The translations under genes and the position numbers were made by a program. A stretch of DNA of 10,005 nt from Pseudomonadota bacterium (GTDB lineage: Bacteria > Myxococcota > Polyangia > Polyangiales > Polyangiaceae), in assembly GCA_023419055.1 (NCBI GenBank), contig JAEZYO010000402.1:1-10005 (forward strand). Direction: 5' to 3'. Every line of letters begins with the position of its first letter. Position 1 is the first letter of the stretch. Below, one piece after another: positions 7,676-10,005 of the stretch. The notes beneath the pieces were generated by a model. That model was not told where the DNA came from. It made no database searches and was given only the letters and a program-made list of their open reading frames with translations.

Positions 7676-7685
7676 CTCCCACGCA

Positions 7686-8684
7686 ATGACGACTCCCGAC
7701 AGCAAGACGCGACCGAGGGTGTTCGAAGGCGGAAGCCAGCTCGGCGCCGCTCCCGGCACCACCCTCACGGTGATCGGCAATTTCGACGGCGTGCACCGCG
7801 GTCATCAGGAGGTCCTCGTCACGAGCGTCGCCCGCGCCCGCGCGAGCGGGCTCGATCCGGTGGTGCTGACGTTCGATCCCCACCCTTCCGCCGTGCTGGG
7901 CCGGGGCGCGCTGCCGGTGCTGACCACCCTCGAGCGCAAGCTCGAGCTCCTGCTGCGTGTCGATCCGGCGTTGCGGGTCGTGGTCGAGCCCTTCACGCGC
8001 GAGCTCTCCCAGCTTTCGCCGGAGGCTTTCGCGTCCGAGCTCCTGGTCGAGAAGCTCGGCTCGCGCGCCGTGATCGTCGGGCAGAACTTCCGCTTCGGCC
8101 GCGGGCGCACGGGCGATCTGGCGAAGCTCGAGGAGCTCGGGAAGTCTGCCGGATTCGACGCCTACGCCGTCCCGCTGGCGGGTGACGCGGGCGGCGCGTT
8201 CTCGAGCACGCGCATTCGCGAGAGCCTGGGGCGCGGCGATCTCGCCCTCGCGCGGGCCCTGCTCGGGCGACCCCACTCGCTCTCCGGCGAAGTGGTGCGC
8301 GGAGACGGGCGCGGCGGCACCATCGGCGTTCCGACCGCGAACCTTTCGGGAGTGAGCGAGGCCCTCCCGCCCTACGGGGTCTACGCCTGTGTGGTCGACG
8401 AGATCGGCGGGCAGGGGCCGACCCGGCTCGGGGCCGGGGTGTGTAACGTCGGGCTTCGTCCCACGGTTTCCGCCGGATTCAGCATCGAGGTTCACCTTTT
8501 CGACTTCTCGGCCGATCTCTACGGGCGCCGCCTTCGCCTGCATTTGCTCTCGCGCCTGCGCGAAGAACGGCGCTTCTCCGGCCTCCCGGAGCTCGTGGCC
8601 CAGATCAAGCGAGACATCGAGGAGGCTCGCGCGGTCACGGCCATGGCAGCTCCGAGCCCCGAAGCCGGGGCGGCGTGGTATTAG
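7686..8684 (+). CDS. ribF: Bifunctional riboflavin kinase / FAD synthetase
   Basis: RibF phosphorylates riboflavin to FMN and adenylylates FMN to FAD, the last steps of flavin cofactor synthesis, in the cytoplasm. The 332-aa product has both domains at full length (E. coli RibF is 313 aa). The N-terminal nucleotidyltransferase shows TVIGNFDGVHRGHQ (28-41), TFDPHP (62-67), VGQNFRFGRGRTGD and SSTRIRESL. The C-terminal kinase shows GTIGVPTANL around T217 and N219, GVCNVGLRPTV (252-261), and E268 in IEVHLFDFSADLYG, the likely catalytic base. The frame is open further upstream, to 7467, but that stretch opposes the holA 5' end and has no RibF homology, so I chose the ATG at 7686, which starts about 28 residues before the first motif. 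No obvious ribosome site is present. The next gene starts 10 bp after the stop, suggesting cotranscription. ribA lies nearby but on the other strand. Confidence 0.96.
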   Translation: MTTPDSKTRPRVFEGGSQLGAAPGTTLTVIGNFDGVHRGHQEVLVTSVARARASGLDPVVLTFDPHPSAVLGRGALPVLTTLERKLELLLRVDPALRVVVEPFTRELSQLSPEAFASELLVEKLGSRAVIVGQNFRFGRGRTGDLAKLEELGKSAGFDAYAVPLAGDAGGAFSSTRIRESLGRGDLALARALLGRPHSLSGEVVRGDGRGGTIGVPTANLSGVSEALPPYGVYACVVDEIGGQGPTRLGAGVCNVGLRPTVSAGFSIEVHLFDFSADLYGRRLRLHLLSRLREERRFSGLPELVAQIKRDIEEARAVTAMAAPSPEAGAAWY

Positions 8685-8694
8685 ACTTCGAGCG

Positions 8695-9963
8695 ATGCCT
8701 CCCGAGGAATTCGACGCGCTCGACAGCATGAGCCGGGACGAGCTCGTCGCGCGAGCGCGAGCTCTCGGCGCCAAGCGCCCCGAGGTGATGACGCGAGTCG
8801 AGCTTCGGGACGAGATCATCCGCTTGAGCGAGCCGGACACCGCGGCCCAGCGTCGCTCGAGAGGCTGGCTCGGCGTGGCGCGCGATCTCGTCGCGAGCGT
8901 GGTCGAGTCGGGGCTCAACCTTCGCGACGCCGCCGCCGCCATTCGCGGCGATCAGCGCTCGGACCAGGAGTGGCTCGGGCCGCCTCCGGTCGCCACCGTC
9001 ACGCTCGCCGAGATCTACGTCGCTCAGGGGCATCCGGAACGCGCGCTCGGCATCCTCGATGAAGTGCTGGCGCGCGAGCCCGATCACCCCGCCGCGAGCG
9101 CGCTTCGAGAGCGGCTCGTCAACGAGCGCCCGGCGAAGCCCGAGCGCAAGCGCGCACGCATCCCCGACGTCGTGGACGCTCCTCTCGCCGAGCGTGCGCC
9201 CGTCGTCGAGGCAGCGCCTCCTCCCGAGGAAGCCGTGGACGCCTCGGACGAGGCTCCGGTCGCGGTACGGCAGCCGTTCTTCGCCGAAGCTCCGGTCATC
9301 GTCGAGCCGAGCGAACCCGGTCCGCCGGCGATCGAAGCCGCGAGCGAAGGGCTCGCCCCCGACCTGACGCCGGTGTCGGCGGCCGAGGTCGCGCCGGTCG
9401 AAGAGCGCGAGGCAAGAGCTCCCGACGCTGCTCCCTTCGAGGCTTTCGAGGTGGAACCTCCGCCGGCGAGCGTCGCGTTCGAAGAAGAGGTGCCCTCCGC
9501 GCCGATCTCGGACTACGAGCCCAGCCCGAGCTCGGAGTCGCCGTTTTCGACGATGAACCCCGAGCGCACGATCCTCGACTACGCGGTCGAGGAACCGGAG
9601 GAGCGGCGCGAGTGCGTGCTCGTGCGGGAGGGCGGCAAGCTCCACGTCTACTGGGACATCTTCCCGGCTCCTGCGCCGTTCCTCTTGCGACTCGCCGCGT
9701 TCCTCCCGAGGTCCCCCGAGCCTGAACGGTTCGAGCGCGAGATCCGCCTCGAGCAACCCGAAGGCGGCTGCCCCATCGAAGGCATTCCCCCGCAGTCGAT
9801 CGTTCGCGCCGCGCTCGGGCGCCTCGAAGGTGACTCGTTCGTTCCGCTGGTCGTCGCGGCGGTGATCGAAGGGCAGGCCGGCGAGGTGAAGCGCAGCGTC
9901 TACCGTCCCCCCGGGCAATCCGCCGGCGCTCTCGAACAAGAGCTCTCGACTCCGACGATCTGA
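8695..9963 (+). CDS. Uncharacterised SAP/TPR protein with DUF4912-like C-terminus
   Basis: This 422-aa protein has no function I can assign. Residues 6-45 (ALDSMSRDELVARARALGAK and following) look like the two-helix SAP/Rho N-terminal fold, a small nucleic-acid-binding module in other proteins. About 99-133, TLAEIYVAQGHPERALGILD and following, form one TPR-like helix pair. About 145-295 is a Pro/Ala/Glu-rich acidic, probably disordered linker. Residues 305-395 form a compact domain containing GGKLHVYWDI (313-322) and, near its end, RLEGDSFVPLVVAAV. This arrangement resembles DUF4912, whose members carry an aromatic YW motif after a strand and a late FVPL-like strand. That match is from memory and not verified. 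No signal peptide or membrane segment was seen, so it is probably cytoplasmic. The ATG at 8695 follows the ribF stop by 10 bp; the same frame is open upstream only as a shadow of ribF. There is no strong ribosome site, so translation may be coupled to ribF. Confidence 0.85.
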   Translation: MPPEEFDALDSMSRDELVARARALGAKRPEVMTRVELRDEIIRLSEPDTAAQRRSRGWLGVARDLVASVVESGLNLRDAAAAIRGDQRSDQEWLGPPPVATVTLAEIYVAQGHPERALGILDEVLAREPDHPAASALRERLVNERPAKPERKRARIPDVVDAPLAERAPVVEAAPPPEEAVDASDEAPVAVRQPFFAEAPVIVEPSEPGPPAIEAASEGLAPDLTPVSAAEVAPVEEREARAPDAAPFEAFEVEPPPASVAFEEEVPSAPISDYEPSPSSESPFSTMNPERTILDYAVEEPEERRECVLVREGGKLHVYWDIFPAPAPFLLRLAAFLPRSPEPERFEREIRLEQPEGGCPIEGIPPQSIVRAALGRLEGDSFVPLVVAAVIEGQAGEVKRSVYRPPGQSAGALEQELSTPTI

Positions 9964-9970
9964 CGCAACT

Positions 9971-9998
9971 ATCCCCCGCTCGCGCCCGACCGGGGGAT
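9971..9998 (+). terminator. GC-rich hairpin after the last gene
   Basis: ATCCCCCG pairs perfectly with CGGGGGAT across a 12-base loop, 7 nt after the stop codon at 9963. The position and an eight-pair stem with five consecutive G-C pairs suggest the end of the ribF-downstream transcript. The bases that follow (GTGGCTC) are not T-rich, so it may be a processed end or a Rho-assisted stop. The window ends 7 bases later. Confidence 0.45.
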
Positions 9999-10005
9999 GT
10001 GGCTC

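Noticed and set aside
7467..7685. N-terminal extension of ribF by 73 codons
   Set aside because: It overlaps the holA 5' end on the opposite strand, has no RibF similarity, and the ATG at 7686 already gives a full-length enzyme.
8389..8694. Upstream extension of the last gene by 102 codons overlapping ribF
   Set aside because: This stretch is an alternative frame of the ribF kinase domain, rich in Ser/Arg/Ala. The ATG at 8695 is just past the ribF stop.
7653..8942. A 429-codon minus-strand frame opposite ribF
   Set aside because: It spans the ribF/next-gene junction on the wrong strand, and its translation lacks any recognisable domain, whereas ribF is complete and motif-rich.
8635..9939. 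A 434-codon minus-strand frame opposite the last gene
   Set aside because: Low-complexity Arg/Gly/Asp-rich translation typical of a shadow frame. The plus-strand frame has ordered domains and tight spacing to ribF.
1..10005. Mobile elements, CRISPR arrays, tRNA or rRNA genes, phage or defence genes
   Set aside because: No inverted-repeat-bounded transposase, no regularly spaced direct repeats outside the mltD-like linker, no cloverleaf or rRNA sequence, and all supported genes are conserved housekeeping or hypothetical chromosomal genes.

Overview
The window looks like chromosomal DNA from a very GC-rich bacterium, probably a delta-proteobacterial lineage such as Myxococcota (Polyangia-like). 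This is an inference. It rests on strong G/C preference at third codon positions, long open antisense frames, weak or missing Shine-Dalgarno sequences at several starts, and the architecture of the last gene (SAP/Rho-N-like helix, one TPR, acidic linker, DUF4912-like C-terminus). No transposase, integrase, tRNA, rRNA or CRISPR array was seen. This is a conserved housekeeping region, not an accessory island.

Layout. Bases 1-1346 (minus) hold fumC, class II fumarase, with its last residues outside the window. A 103-bp divergent intergenic region separates it from a plus-strand pair. The first is an MltD-like secreted lytic transglycosylase with a long Lys/Pro/Ala linker and several LysM repeats (1450-4104). 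The second is glmU, the bifunctional UDP-GlcNAc synthesis enzyme (4188-5609). glmU converges on ribA (GTP cyclohydrolase II, 5626-6336, minus), with stop codons 16 bp apart. Upstream of ribA on the same strand is holA (DNA polymerase III delta subunit, 6492-7547). holA is divergent from ribF (riboflavin kinase/FAD synthetase, 7686-8684, plus). ribF is followed after 10 bp by an uncharacterised SAP/TPR/DUF4912-like protein (8695-9963). The window closes with a GC-rich hairpin that probably ends that transcript.

Functional links. mltD and glmU are both cell-envelope genes: one cleaves peptidoglycan and the other makes its UDP-GlcNAc precursor. ribA starts riboflavin synthesis and ribF ends it by making FMN and FAD, yet they lie on opposite strands around a replication gene, so they are not one operon. 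fumC is a TCA-cycle enzyme with no evident tie to its neighbours. No gap exceeds 300 bp. The longest are 138 bp (holA/ribF) and 155 bp (ribA/holA), and both hold candidate hairpins or promoter-like elements.

I found no convincing new multi-gene system. The points most worth a second look are the unassigned last gene, the repeat-built linker of the transglycosylase, and two hairpins placed over or near the starts of the riboflavin genes.
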